Shown: positions 27,551 through 35,902, counted from the stretch's first letter. The stretch: 64,000 bases of DNA from Marinihelvus sp036351115 (GCA_036351115.1 JAZBOL010000033.1:8383-72382); one strand, 5' to 3'. Translations and numbers: made by a program. The notes: generated from the sequence alone by a model not told the origin.

Positions 27551-28429
27551 CTAGTGCGCCCCGGCCGCTGCCCGCAGGACCGACCGGATGGAGCGCTCGA
27601 CCCGGCTCGCCCAGCCGGGTCCGAACAGGTTGAAATGATTCAGCAAGTGATACAGCTGGTAAAGCGTTCGCCGATCGTCCGCACCCGCGGGCAAGGGCCA
27701 GGTCGTCTCGTAGGCCTGGAACACCGCGCGGTCGAAACCGCCGAACAGTTCCATCATGGCGAGGTCGGTCTCGCGATCGCCGAAGTAGGGCGCCGGGTCG
27801 AAAATGACCGGCGATCCATCGGCCAGGTAGCCGTGATTGCCACCCCACAGATCGCCGTGAACCAGGGATGGTGCGGGTGCATGGCCCAGGAGCCGCGCGC
27901 TGGCGGCTTCGAGTTCGGGCAGGGCGATCCCCGGATCCAGGCCGGCGACCCGGGCGCGGTCCAGCTGGGGGGCCAGGCGCCGGGACCACCAGAATTCGGG
28001 CCAGGAAGTCCCCGGGCGGTTGTCCTGGGGAGAGCCGCCGAGAAAATTGTTCTCGTGCCAGCCGAACCGTCGGTGCGATTGGCGGTGAAGTCGCGCGAGC
28101 CGACGTCCGAAATCGGCGGCATCCCCGTCGCGTGCGAACGCGAGCCACTCGGTGACGAGCCAGGCGTGTTCTTCGCTGCCGCCGGCAGTGACGGCGCGGG
28201 GCACGACCGGGCCGCCCGCCACGGCCAGGGCGGTCAGGGCGTTCATTTCCGTTTCGAAGAAGGGTCGGCAGGCGGCGGTATTCCACTTGACGAACCAGCG
28301 CCTGCCATCGCTTTCGAGCCGCGCGGCGCGGTGCGAGTCGCCTCCGCCGACCGGTGTGAGGCTTGCCGATCCGGGTTCGACGTCCAGCGCGAGACAGAGA
28401 TCGGTCAGGAGATCGTCGGAAACCGACAC
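27551..28429 (-). CDS. Fructosamine kinase family protein
   Basis: A 292-residue protein of the fructosamine-3-kinase family, which phosphorylates ketoamine adducts on glycated proteins so that they break down. The aminoglycoside-kinase-like fold is shown by the catalytic loop LVHGDLWGGNHG and the metal-binding VIFDPAPYFGDRETDLAM. FGWHENNFLGGSPQDN is a family-specific stretch and RRWFVKWN supplies the ATP-binding lysine. The GTG at 28429 was taken as start. It sits between a Bax-like hydrolase gene (17 bases) and a 2OG oxygenase gene (18 bases), so the three probably form one transcript. Confidence 0.92.
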   Translation of the reverse strand: MSVSDDLLTDLCLALDVEPGSASLTPVGGGDSHRAARLESDGRRWFVKWNTAACRPFFETEMNALTALAVAGGPVVPRAVTAGGSEEHAWLVTEWLAFARDGDAADFGRRLARLHRQSHRRFGWHENNFLGGSPQDNRPGTSWPEFWWSRRLAPQLDRARVAGLDPGIALPELEAASARLLGHAPAPSLVHGDLWGGNHGYLADGSPVIFDPAPYFGDRETDLAMMELFGGFDRAVFQAYETTWPLPAGADDRRTLYQLYHLLNHFNLFGPGWASRVERSIRSVLRAAAGAH

Positions 28430-28446
28430 GGTTCAGCCGGTGCGCT

Positions 28447-29079
28447 TCAATTGCTGGCCGGACCTTCGCCGCGCGCGGGGAGGTTGATGCCGGGCCGGTC
28501 CTTGACCGGCAGGGAAACGGGTCCGAGCCGTTCGCGCTGGTCCAGGGCGTAGGCCGTGTAGTCGCCGTTCGCATCGACGTAATGCAGAAACACCTGGATC
28601 CAGAGTCCCTTCTCCAGGGGCTCGCGCCAGTGAGGGACCTCGGCGCCGCGATAGGCCAGCAGGTCTCCGGGCTTGAGGTCCACCGGGATGTTCTGCCCCG
28701 CGCTTTCGACCCAGATGGGCCAGCTGTCCACCGACCGGTACTGCCCCACGGGCAGGGTGACGCTGATTTCGCAGCTCGGCCGGTCCAGGTGGCTGGGCAG
28801 CCGGGACTCGGGCGTATAGCAGCGCAGGTAGGAGTAGCAGGGCAGTAACTCCAGGCCGAGGCGCCGCTGAAGGGGTGCGTGCAGCATGATCAGCAGCGCT
28901 TCGCCCATGGCGTCGCAGTAGCGGCCCCAGGCCTGGGTGCGCTTGTCCCAGATCATGTAGCCCTCGTGGGCGCGATTGAGCAGTGTGGCCTCGAACATGA
29001 GCCGCAGGGCATGGGGCGGCACCAGGTGCCTGAGCACGGCATAGCGCTGGGCTTCGAAAGACTGGGCGATGTCGGACAT
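28447..29079 (-). CDS. 2OG-Fe(II) oxygenase-like protein
   Basis: A 210-residue cytoplasmic protein with the elements of an Fe(II)/2-oxoglutarate dioxygenase. Iron ligands His97 and Asp99 lie in LPSHLDRPSCEISVTLPVG, and a third histidine in PHWREPLEKGLWIQVFLHY (His150), with Arg152 nearby as a possible 2OG-binding residue. The double-stranded beta-helix pattern runs from about residue 80 to 170. Its substrate is unknown; it does not show the extra domains of prolyl hydroxylases or AlkB. It is the first gene of a three-gene run with a fructosamine kinase and a Bax-like hydrolase, and is divergent from a second 2OG oxygenase gene 112 bases away. Confidence 0.75.
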   Translation of the reverse strand: MSDIAQSFEAQRYAVLRHLVPPHALRLMFEATLLNRAHEGYMIWDKRTQAWGRYCDAMGEALLIMLHAPLQRRLGLELLPCYSYLRCYTPESRLPSHLDRPSCEISVTLPVGQYRSVDSWPIWVESAGQNIPVDLKPGDLLAYRGAEVPHWREPLEKGLWIQVFLHYVDANGDYTAYALDQRERLGPVSLPVKDRPGINLPARGEGPASN

Positions 29080-29191
29080 GGCGAGGTGGCAGGTCGTGGT
29101 TACGCTCGGGTTTACGGCCGCGTGACCGGTCCGCTGGCGCCGGTGAGGAGCGGGTTATAATTCCGGCGAATTCTAGCAAACCCGGCCGCGC

Positions 29192-30550
29192 ATGACGCCA
29201 GAATCCCTTCGACAAGCTGCCGAGCAGGGGCATGCCGATGCCCAGTTGAAGCTCGGTATCGCGTGCCTGACCGGCGACGGCATGCCGGCCCAGGATGTCG
29301 TGCAGGGCCGGGAATGGCTGGGAAGAGCGGCCGATAATGGCCAGGTAGAGGCCGCGCGCTTCCTGGGCCTGATCCTGCTTCGTGGCATGGATGTCGTGCC
29401 GGAGCCCGAGCGTGGCGAAGCCCTCCTGGCCCAGGCTGCCGAAGCCGGCGACCTCGAGGCAACCTGGTGGCTGGCATGCTACCGCGCCGGAGACCGTTCC
29501 GCCGCGCCGCGACTCGCGGAAGCCCGGCCCCTGCTCGAGCGGGCCGCTGCCGCCGGGCACCCCCGCGCCATGACGCATCTGGCCTATTCACTGGATGGGG
29601 TCCTGGGTCCCGGGTCCCCGGTGCACGAGGGAACGCTCGAAGCCGGCCACTGGTTGCTGAAAGCGGCGCGGGCCGGCGATGGGGGCGCGCTCCTGGCGCT
29701 GGCCGAATGGTGTCACACGGGTCGCGGGCTGCCGCGGGATGCGGGGCGTGCCCGCGCCCTCGCAGAGGCTGCCGAACGCCGGGGATGGGAGATTGCCGGG
29801 GAATACGCCCGCGGCCTCCCGGACCCGGTCGGAGCGGCCGGGGCCAACGCCTTTCCCGCACCCGCGGAACTTTCCCTCGCCAACGACGGCACCTTGCCGG
29901 CGCCGCGCCTCGAGGCCCGGAGCTGGTCGCCCCGCGTCCTGTTCATGCATGACCTGTTGACGACCTTCGAGTGCGCGGAAGTGGCCAATGCCGCCCGCGA
30001 GCATCTCATGCCGTCCTTCATCGTCGACCAGGACGGGCAACACAGCATGAACGATATCCGCACCAGTCACGAATTCCGCCTGCGCCCGGCCTTTCGGAAC
30101 CTGGTCATCGACACCATCGAACGGCGCATGGCGGATTGGAGCCACTATCCCATGGCGCATGGTGAACTGCCCCTGGTGCTGCGCTATGAACGATCACAGA
30201 GTTTCGAGCAGCATTTCGACTACTTTATTCCCGAGCGCTTCGGTCGGGGCGAAGGGCCCATGGCCGAAGGGGGGCAGCGTGTCGCGACGCAACTGGTGTA
30301 CCTGAACGAAGACTTCGAGGGCGGCGAAACCCGCTTCGACCGGGCCGACCTGGTCGTGACGCCCCGGCGTGGCCTGTGCATGATGTTTCACAACGTCGGC
30401 CCCGATCACAATGTCGATCCCCTGACCCGTCACACCGGGGTGGCGGTCAACCGGGGCGTCAAGTGGCTGTTGTCCCGCTGGATCCGTGAATTGCCCGCAG
30501 ACCAGCTGGCTGCTGACCATGTGCGTGACCGCTACCTGGGCGAAGACTGA
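29192..30550 (+). CDS. Sel1-repeat protein with prolyl 4-hydroxylase domain
   Basis: A 452-residue protein. Residues 1-205 contain about five Sel1-like helical repeats (QAAEQGHADAQLKLGIACLTGDG, AADNGQVEAARFLGLILLRG and so on), which usually bind proteins. Residues about 245-432 form a prolyl-4-hydroxylase-type 2OG oxygenase, with iron ligands His341 and Asp343 (HFDYF) and His414 (TRHTG), and Lys424 for 2-oxoglutarate in KWLLSRW. YLNEDFEGGETRF is the P4H family signature. It may hydroxylate a partner held by the Sel1 repeats; bacterial P4Hs of this type include one acting on elongation factor Tu in Pseudomonas. No signal peptide is seen. Confidence 0.92.
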   Translation: MTPESLRQAAEQGHADAQLKLGIACLTGDGMPAQDVVQGREWLGRAADNGQVEAARFLGLILLRGMDVVPEPERGEALLAQAAEAGDLEATWWLACYRAGDRSAAPRLAEARPLLERAAAAGHPRAMTHLAYSLDGVLGPGSPVHEGTLEAGHWLLKAARAGDGGALLALAEWCHTGRGLPRDAGRARALAEAAERRGWEIAGEYARGLPDPVGAAGANAFPAPAELSLANDGTLPAPRLEARSWSPRVLFMHDLLTTFECAEVANAAREHLMPSFIVDQDGQHSMNDIRTSHEFRLRPAFRNLVIDTIERRMADWSHYPMAHGELPLVLRYERSQSFEQHFDYFIPERFGRGEGPMAEGGQRVATQLVYLNEDFEGGETRFDRADLVVTPRRGLCMMFHNVGPDHNVDPLTRHTGVAVNRGVKWLLSRWIRELPADQLAADHVRDRYLGED

Positions 30551-31115
30551 CGTGTCGGGATGGGCGTCTCGAGCGCCATTCCGGTTGAAATAGCCGAGAA
30601 GTGCCGGTTAAACGGGAATTAAATTCCGAGTGGTCATTTGCGGAGGCTTGCGCTAATATATGTATTGATAAGGGTACTATTTTCTGTAAGTCCTTGATCC
30701 TGCAAGCGGTAACACGCAAAGCGGGGCCTGACTTGAGAGAAAGGGGAGCCGTCAGCCGACCCACTCAGGCGACCGGCAGACGGCAACAATGCAGACAGTC
30801 GCTCATCAGCAGCGGCCTCGGGAGAGTCTGCATCCTCATCTTGAGGCGGTCTTCTGCCGTCACAGCAAATTGGATTCCTTTGCAGGTCACGTCCGCGTGG
30901 CCAGATCACCAACTTATCGGTGATACCGTTGTAGGTCCTTACACGTATGTAGTCAGTGAACGGAAAGCTACAACGGAGAAAATGACAGGGAATTGCCATC
31001 CAGGGAATATTGGATAGCGAAGTCTCCTCGGATCGGTTCGAATGGCTCACAGGACGTGAGGCTCTAGGACCAACCACACGGCAGGGGAACCGGTCGTGGT
31101 TAAAGGAGATACAAC
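30551..31115. other. 565-base gap: likely promoter and long structured leader
   Basis: No convincing protein gene was found. The left part (about 30600-30690) is AT-rich with TAATAT and TACTAT -10-like words. Further on are several local inverted repeats, among them ATCACC/GGTGAT around 30904-30922, GCAGAC/GTCTGC spanning about 30791-30831 and ATCCA/TTGGAT near 31000. The region ends in a perfect ribosome-binding site for the small membrane protein gene. A riboswitch was considered (a CACGCAAAG word lies near 30714) but the rest of the c-di-GMP-I fold is not there. Confidence 0.4.
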
Positions 31116-31337
31116 ATGTTGGAAATCATCTTGATCGCCTCCGGCGCATTCCTCGCAGCTCTGTTCTGCGTTTGGGTGTACCGAATCGCGAAATCAATGC
31201 ATGACTCCAAGTTCCGCCAGGTCAAACTGGCAGGTCAGGAAGAGGCCATGAACATCGGCCGGGGTTCCGGTACGGTGGAACTCAAGGTTTCCGGCTCCAA
31301 CGGCGCGGGCAACGCTCGCAAGCCCTGGGGCTGGTAA
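31116..31337 (+). CDS. Small single-span membrane protein of unknown function
   Basis: A 73-residue protein. Residues 3-24 form one hydrophobic segment (IILIASGAFLAALFCVWVYRI) followed by a basic, polar tail with a Gly/Ser-rich end (GRGSGTVELKVSGSNGAG). The very strong ribosome-binding site AAAGGAGAT lies seven bases before the ATG, and a clean terminator follows 87 bases after the stop. It is therefore a monocistronic, probably well expressed gene. No family was recognised. It does not resemble known leader peptides or toxins enough to name. Confidence 0.7.
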   Translation: MLEIILIASGAFLAALFCVWVYRIAKSMHDSKFRQVKLAGQEEAMNIGRGSGTVELKVSGSNGAGNARKPWGW

Positions 31338-31423
31338 GCAACAGGGCAATACTGGCCTGGTTGTGACCGACTGACTCGAAGGATCGCTTGGGGGGATCGG
31401 GACGCGCGTCCCGAACCAGAAAG

Positions 31424-31470
31424 AACGCTGAATGGCCTGCGATGATTCGCTTGCCACTCAGCGTTTTTTT
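31424..31470 (+). terminator. Rho-independent terminator
   Basis: AACGCTGA at 31424-31431 pairs with TCAGCGTT at 31458-31465, with further pairing ATGGC/GCCAC inside the loop. Seven T residues (31464-31470) follow. It ends the small membrane protein transcript. Confidence 0.85.
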
Positions 31471-31563
31471 GTGCCTTTCTGTTTCGGTTTGCCGGCACGC
31501 GGTTGGTCGCCGCGATTCGTGGCGCCGCGCTGGGCAGGCCTGCCCGGATTCAGTCGGCCCGGG

Positions 31564-31905
31564 TCAGTCGAGCAGGGCGCTGATCTTGGCGGCGCAGATG
31601 AAGTCGTTCTCCGAGAGGCCGTCGATGGCGTGGGTGGTGAACCCCACCTCGCAGTAGTTGTAGCCCGCGGAAAAATCCGGGTGGTGGTTTTCCTTGTTCA
31701 CCACCCACGCCATGGCGTTGATGAAGGCCACGGTGCGGTAGAAGCCCTTGAATTCGAAGCGGCGGCTGATCATCTTGCTGTCGTCGCTCAGCTCCCAGCC
31801 AGGCAGGTCCGCCAGCAGGCGTTTCGCTTCCTCGCGGTCGATGGGGTCCACGCCGCCCTCGCAGGGCACGCAATGTTTCTCGGTCAGGTCACACGCGGTG
31901 GCCAT
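31564..31905 (-). CDS. phhB: Pterin-4a-carbinolamine dehydratase (PhhB)
   Basis: A 113-residue enzyme that dehydrates the 4a-hydroxytetrahydropterin made by phenylalanine hydroxylase, so the pterin cofactor can be recycled. The family core FINAMAWVVNKENHHPDFSAGYNYCEVGFTTHAIDGLSENDFICA holds the active-site histidines of the HHP motif. The length matches the family (about 110-118). A good ribosome-binding site (AAGGAG) precedes the ATG. It is 50 bases downstream of phhA on the same strand. Confidence 0.96.
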   Translation of the reverse strand: MATACDLTEKHCVPCEGGVDPIDREEAKRLLADLPGWELSDDSKMISRRFEFKGFYRTVAFINAMAWVVNKENHHPDFSAGYNYCEVGFTTHAIDGLSENDFICAAKISALLD

Positions 31906-31955
31906 GGTCGCTCCTTGCCCATTTCGGGCAGTGATGTTTCAGGCAATGATGGCTG

Positions 31956-32750
31956 TCAGGCGCTTTGCTTGACAGGATAAGTGGGTTCGAACATGCCCAG
32001 TCGGCGTGCTTCGCTGATCATGCCGACCAGGTCCGACTGCGCCAGCTCGAACAGCGTGTCGAAGGATTCGAGGGTGTAGTACACCGTTTGATAGATATCG
32101 ATCCGGTAAGGCGTTCTCAAGACATCGACGGGATCGAAGGGGCGCCGGTCGGGCACGTCGCTGTGCAGGGCGTACTCGAGTTCGCCGGGGCTGCTGACAA
32201 TGCCGGCGCCGTAGCTGCGCAGGCCTTCCGGCGTTTCGATGAGTCCGAATTCGACCGTGAACCAGAACAGGCGCGCCAGCATGGCGTGATCTTTCTTGTC
32301 CGCCGCCAGGCCGGCCTTGCCGTAGGCCTCGGTGAAGGCCGCGAACCGGTAGTCGGTCAGCAGCGGTGTGTGTCCGAAAATCTCGTGGAAAATGTCGGGT
32401 TCTTCGAGGTAGTCCAGGTCTTCGGAGTCCCGGATGAACGTCGCTGCCGGGAATTGCCGGTTCGCCAGCAGCTCGAAGAAGCTTGTGAAGTCGATCAGTG
32501 CCGCTACCGGTGCGACGGACCACCCCGTGTGCTCCTGCAGCACGGCGGAGATGTCCGGGAGCTGGGGGATGCGGTCCCGGGGAAAGTCCATCAGCGCCAG
32601 CGCGTCGATGTACTCCTGGCAGACCTGCCCCTCGAGACGGGGCAGCTGGCGCTCGATGAGCGTCGCCCAGGTGGCGTTTTCCTCGTCGGAATAGGCGATG
32701 GTGCCATCGGCGTCCGGCGTGTGGGAAACGTACTTGGTCGACTTCGGCAT
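31956..32750 (-). CDS. phhA: Phenylalanine-4-hydroxylase (PhhA)
   Basis: A 264-residue non-haem iron enzyme converting phenylalanine to tyrosine with tetrahydropterin and oxygen. The iron ligands are His122 and His127 in DIFHEIFGHTPLL and Glu167 in FWFTVEFGLI. The protein lacks the regulatory ACT domain of animal enzymes and has the usual bacterial length (about 260-300). The ATG at 32750 was chosen over an upstream in-frame ATG because AAGGAG lies just before it. It heads an operon with phhB and faces a divergent Lrp-type regulator gene 132 bases away. Confidence 0.97.
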   Translation of the reverse strand: MPKSTKYVSHTPDADGTIAYSDEENATWATLIERQLPRLEGQVCQEYIDALALMDFPRDRIPQLPDISAVLQEHTGWSVAPVAALIDFTSFFELLANRQFPAATFIRDSEDLDYLEEPDIFHEIFGHTPLLTDYRFAAFTEAYGKAGLAADKKDHAMLARLFWFTVEFGLIETPEGLRSYGAGIVSSPGELEYALHSDVPDRRPFDPVDVLRTPYRIDIYQTVYYTLESFDTLFELAQSDLVGMISEARRLGMFEPTYPVKQSA

Positions 32751-32882
32751 GGACCGCTCCTTGAAGAGTTTGTCGTTACAGTTTACCCGAGAGCCGAAAA
32801 AAATGATTATCAATTTTTTCTCAGGAGCTTAAAAAATGATATAAATATTCTAATCTAACCTGAATTAGCGCATAAAATTACC
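32751..32882. promoter_or_regulatory. AT-rich divergent control region, phhA / Lrp-type regulator
   Basis: The 132 bases between the two divergent starts are strikingly AT-rich for this genome. They contain symmetric A/T tracts around TGATTATCA (near 32802-32810) flanked by runs of A and T. Lrp-family proteins bind such degenerate AT-rich sites, so this is the probable operator for both genes. Confidence 0.5.
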
Positions 32883-33368
32883 GTGAAAATCGATTCCATA
32901 GACCAAAAAATCCTCGACGCACTCCAGGCCGATGGACAGCTGTCCAGCCAGGCGCTGGCGGAACGCGTTGGTCTGTCCACGTCGCCATGCTGGCGGCGTG
33001 TCCGTCGATTGCAGGAGCAGGGGGTGATTCGCGCCACGGTCGCCCTGGTCGATGCGGAGCGCGTGGGTTTGATGGTGACGGCCCTCGCCATGGTGACCCT
33101 CGAGGACCACCATCCCGACTCGGTCCAGGAGTTCACCCGCATGGTGCAGGAGCGCCCGGAAATTCTCGAGTGCCATGCGACCAGCGGGCAGCATGACTAC
33201 ACCCTGAAAGTCGTCTGCGAAAGCATTCACGCTTACGACGATCTGCTGTCCCGCTGGATCATGCCCTGCAAGGCGGTGAACATGGTCAACACGAGCTTCG
33301 TATTGCGCAGTACGAAGAATACAACGGCACTTCCGATACCTGCGCGAGACTCCTCGAGCGTGACTTGA
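32883..33368 (+). CDS. Lrp/AsnC-family transcription regulator
   Basis: A 161-residue regulator. The N-terminal winged helix-turn-helix is clear in IDQKILDALQADGQLSSQALAERVGLSTSPCWRRVRRLQEQGVI. A RAM/ACT-like effector domain follows (LEDHHPDSVQEFTRMVQERPEILECHATSGQHDYTLKVV), with the Gly-x-x-Asp-Tyr motif. These proteins sense amino acids. The GTG at 32883 is used as start. Because it is divergent from phhAB, phenylalanine or tyrosine is the likely effector and phhA the likely target; this is inference from position. serC and serA follow on the same strand. Confidence 0.93.
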   Translation: MKIDSIDQKILDALQADGQLSSQALAERVGLSTSPCWRRVRRLQEQGVIRATVALVDAERVGLMVTALAMVTLEDHHPDSVQEFTRMVQERPEILECHATSGQHDYTLKVVCESIHAYDDLLSRWIMPCKAVNMVNTSFVLRSTKNTTALPIPARDSSSVT

Positions 33369-33445
33369 CCCAGGTCGTTGCTTCCTCCGGGTCAAGCACG
33401 TATAAACTGCTTTTCAGCATGCGCTGCAAGGCGCGGGAAGCCATC

Positions 33446-34567
33446 GTGAAACCCTCTCTCAAGCCGGCCAACCCCCGGTTTTCTTCCGGTCCGTGCAGCA
33501 AGCGGCCCGGCTACGACGTTCAAAATCTGGACACGCGCGCGCTCGGGCGCTCCCATCGCTCGGCCCTCGGAAAAGCGCTTCTGGGCTCGGCATGCCAACG
33601 CACCGCCGAGATCCTGGGCCTGCCTCCCGGCTACCGGGTCGGCATCGTGCCCGCCTCCGACACGGGCGCCTTCGAGATGGCCATGTGGTCGCTCCTCGGC
33701 GAGCGCCCGGTGGACGTGTTCTTCTGGGAGTCCTTCGGCAAGGGCTGGAAGGTCGATATCGAGCAGCAGCTGAAGCTCGGGAACACGCGCTATTTCGATG
33801 CGCCCTATGGCCAGCTTCCGGACCTGTCCCAGGCCGACCCCGCCCACGACATCGTGTTCACCTGGAACGGCACCACTTCCGGGGTGCGCGTACCGGACGG
33901 TAACTGGATCGACGACGATCGCAGCGGCCTGACCCTGTGCGATGCGACCTCCGCGGTTTTCGCCCAGGATCTGCCCTGGGAAAAGCTCGACGTGGTCACC
34001 TACAGCTGGCAAAAGGTGCTGGGTGGCGAAGCGGCGCATGGCGTGCTGATCCTGAGCCCGCGGGCCGTGGAGCGCCTGGAATCCTGGACGCCCCCGTGGC
34101 CCATGCCCAAGATCTTTCGCCTGACCAAGAACGGTGCGCTGAACGAGGGCATATTCCAGGGCGCGACGATCAACACTCCTTCCATGCTGTGTGTCGCGGA
34201 CTATCTCGACGCCCTCGACTGGGTGGAGTCCCTCGGCGGGGTGGCGGAGGCCCGTGCAAGGTGTGATCGCAATGCCCGGATCGTCGCGGATTTCGTGGCG
34301 GAAACTCCCTGGCTTTCTCACCTGGCCGACGTGCCGGATACCCGCTCCAACACGTCGGTCTGCCTGACCGTGGACCTGCCGGCCGACGACGTCAAGCGCA
34401 TGGTGAGCCTGCTGGCGGACGAGGGCGTTGCTTACGACATCGGCGCTTACCGCGATGCGCCTCCCGGGCTTCGTCTGTGGTGTGGCGCCACCGTGGAAGC
34501 CAGCGACCTCGAGGCCCTCATGCCCTGGCTGGCCTGGGCCTACGGCACCGTCAAATCAAAATCCTGA
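33446..34567 (+). CDS. serC: Phosphoserine aminotransferase (SerC, archaeal/alphaproteobacterial type)
   Basis: A 373-residue PLP enzyme that converts 3-phosphohydroxypyruvate and glutamate to phosphoserine. The N-terminus KPSLKPANPRFSSGPCSKRPG and the PLP-lysine region TYSWQKVLGGEAAHGVLILSPRA are those of the Methanosarcina-type SerC, not the E. coli type. The GTG at 33446 gives the family's usual first residues, although the frame is open upstream. It lies nine bases before serA and is clearly co-transcribed with it. Together they make the first two steps of serine synthesis. Confidence 0.93.
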   Translation: MKPSLKPANPRFSSGPCSKRPGYDVQNLDTRALGRSHRSALGKALLGSACQRTAEILGLPPGYRVGIVPASDTGAFEMAMWSLLGERPVDVFFWESFGKGWKVDIEQQLKLGNTRYFDAPYGQLPDLSQADPAHDIVFTWNGTTSGVRVPDGNWIDDDRSGLTLCDATSAVFAQDLPWEKLDVVTYSWQKVLGGEAAHGVLILSPRAVERLESWTPPWPMPKIFRLTKNGALNEGIFQGATINTPSMLCVADYLDALDWVESLGGVAEARARCDRNARIVADFVAETPWLSHLADVPDTRSNTSVCLTVDLPADDVKRMVSLLADEGVAYDIGAYRDAPPGLRLWCGATVEASDLEALMPWLAWAYGTVKSKS

Positions 34568-34576
34568 AGGACCTTT

Positions 34577-35746
34577 ATGTTCAATATCCGCACGTATAAC
34601 CGCATTTCCGAGAAGGGGCTGGGCCTCTTCGAACCCGATCGTTACCGCGTCGAACAGGGGCTCGACGACCCCGACGCCTTCGTCCTGCGGAGCCAGAAGC
34701 TCCACGGCGAACCGCTGCCGGAAACCCTTCTTGCCATGGCCCGGGCCGGCGCGGGCGTGAATAACATTCCCGTGGACGCCTGCACGGAGCAGGGCATCGT
34801 GGTGTTCAACACCCCCGGAGCGAATGCGAATGCGGTCAAGGAGCTGGTGCTCGCCGGCCTGTTGCTCGGTTCCCGGGATATCTACGGCGGCCTGGCCTTC
34901 GTGCAGGGACTGACCGACGAGAAAGACCCGGCCGCTCTGTCCAGGTTGCTCGAGGCGGAAAAAAAGCGCTTCGCCGGCAATGAGCTCTATGGCAAGACCC
35001 TGGGCGTGGTTGGCCTGGGCGCGATCGGCGCCATGGTCGCCAACATGGCGCTCGAGCTCGGGATGAAGGTCGCCGGCTATGACCCGGCCATTTCCGTCGA
35101 GGCCGCCTGGCGCCTCTCGAGCCAGGTGCAGAAGGTCGAATCCCTGCAGGATTTGCTGGGTATCTCCGACTACCTGACGCTGCACATTCCCGCCAACGAG
35201 CACACGGCGGGGCTGATCGGCCCCGAGGCCTTCGCCGCGATGAAGCCCGGTGCGTGCCTGCTGAACTTCGCGCGGGAGCAGGTGGTGGACCAGGAGGCCC
35301 TGGTCGAGGCGCTGAACAGCGGTCCGCTGCGCCGCTACGTGGCGGATTTCCCGCGCCCGGAACTCATTGGCAACCCCGCCGCCGTGCTCATGCCACACAT
35401 CGGCGCCAGTACGGCGGAGGCCGAGGAGAACTGCGCGGTCATGGCGGCCACCCAGCTGAAGGACTTCCTGGAGAACGGCAACATCGTGAACTCGGTGAAC
35501 TTCCCGCGCACACGGATGGCGCGAAACGGGGGGCACCGCATTACCTTCGCCAACCGCAACATTCCGAAGGTGCTGGGGACGGTGCTCGGCGTGCTGGCGG
35601 ACCGGAACATCAACGTCATCGACCTGGTGAACAAGAGTCGCGGCGACATCGCCTATAACATCCTCGATCTCGAGACCCCGGCGGGTCCCAACGCCCTGGA
35701 GGAAATCCGCCAGGCCGAGGGTGTGATCCGGCTGCGGGAGCTCTGA
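34577..35746 (+). CDS. serA: D-3-phosphoglycerate dehydrogenase (SerA) with ACT domain
   Basis: A 389-residue NAD-dependent enzyme for the first step of serine synthesis. Substrate-domain stretches (GAGVNNIPVDACTEQGIVVFNTPGANANAV) surround the Rossmann motif GKTLGVVGLGAIGAMVAN (around residues 140-157). The catalytic arginine is in LLNFAREQVVD and the histidine in MPHIGASTAEA. A C-terminal ACT domain (about 315-389) with NKSRGDIAYNILDL probably binds serine for feedback inhibition. The usual RG of the arginine motif is RE here. It follows serC by nine bases. Confidence 0.95.
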   Translation: MFNIRTYNRISEKGLGLFEPDRYRVEQGLDDPDAFVLRSQKLHGEPLPETLLAMARAGAGVNNIPVDACTEQGIVVFNTPGANANAVKELVLAGLLLGSRDIYGGLAFVQGLTDEKDPAALSRLLEAEKKRFAGNELYGKTLGVVGLGAIGAMVANMALELGMKVAGYDPAISVEAAWRLSSQVQKVESLQDLLGISDYLTLHIPANEHTAGLIGPEAFAAMKPGACLLNFAREQVVDQEALVEALNSGPLRRYVADFPRPELIGNPAAVLMPHIGASTAEAEENCAVMAATQLKDFLENGNIVNSVNFPRTRMARNGGHRITFANRNIPKVLGTVLGVLADRNINVIDLVNKSRGDIAYNILDLETPAGPNALEEIRQAEGVIRLREL

Positions 35747-35794
35747 GGCGCGCGCGGCGCTCAAAAGGCCGTCCATCGCCCGGAGAAAGCATCC

Positions 35795-35902
35795 ATGGCG
35801 CACCTCGCCCAGCTGAACATCACTCGCCTTGCGCGTTTCCGCCGGCACGACGCCACGGCGGAGGCCTTCGGCTTCAGTGAGCGCTTTCCGCCACCGGCCT
35901 GA
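35795..35902 (+). pseudogene. DUF3291 gene remnant with large in-frame internal deletion
   Basis: A 35-codon frame with a ribosome-binding site (GGAGAAA) begins MAHLAQLNI, the usual first residues of DUF3291 proteins. It then jumps to RLARFRRHDATAEAFGFSERFPPP, which looks like the C-terminus of the same family (a G-x-TPEAFTF--xFPPP pattern). The ~100 central residues that normally carry the conserved LNPINALA and FVY--H blocks are missing. The simplest reading is an internal deletion that kept start, frame and stop. This rests on memory of the family and was not searched. Confidence 0.55.

Noticed and set aside
30700..30790. Possible c-di-GMP-I riboswitch (CACGCAAAG, then GGGGCC)
   Set aside because: Only one short word matches; the upstream half-helix, GNRA tetraloop and tetraloop receptor are not found.
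30601..31017. A 138-codon plus frame in the gap before the small membrane protein
   Set aside because: It has no ribosome-binding site, atypical codon use and no recognisable motif; it is probably untranslated leader.
31020..31060. tRNA-like T-loop word GGTTCGAAT
   Set aside because: The flanking bases do not form a T stem, and no acceptor or anticodon arms are present.
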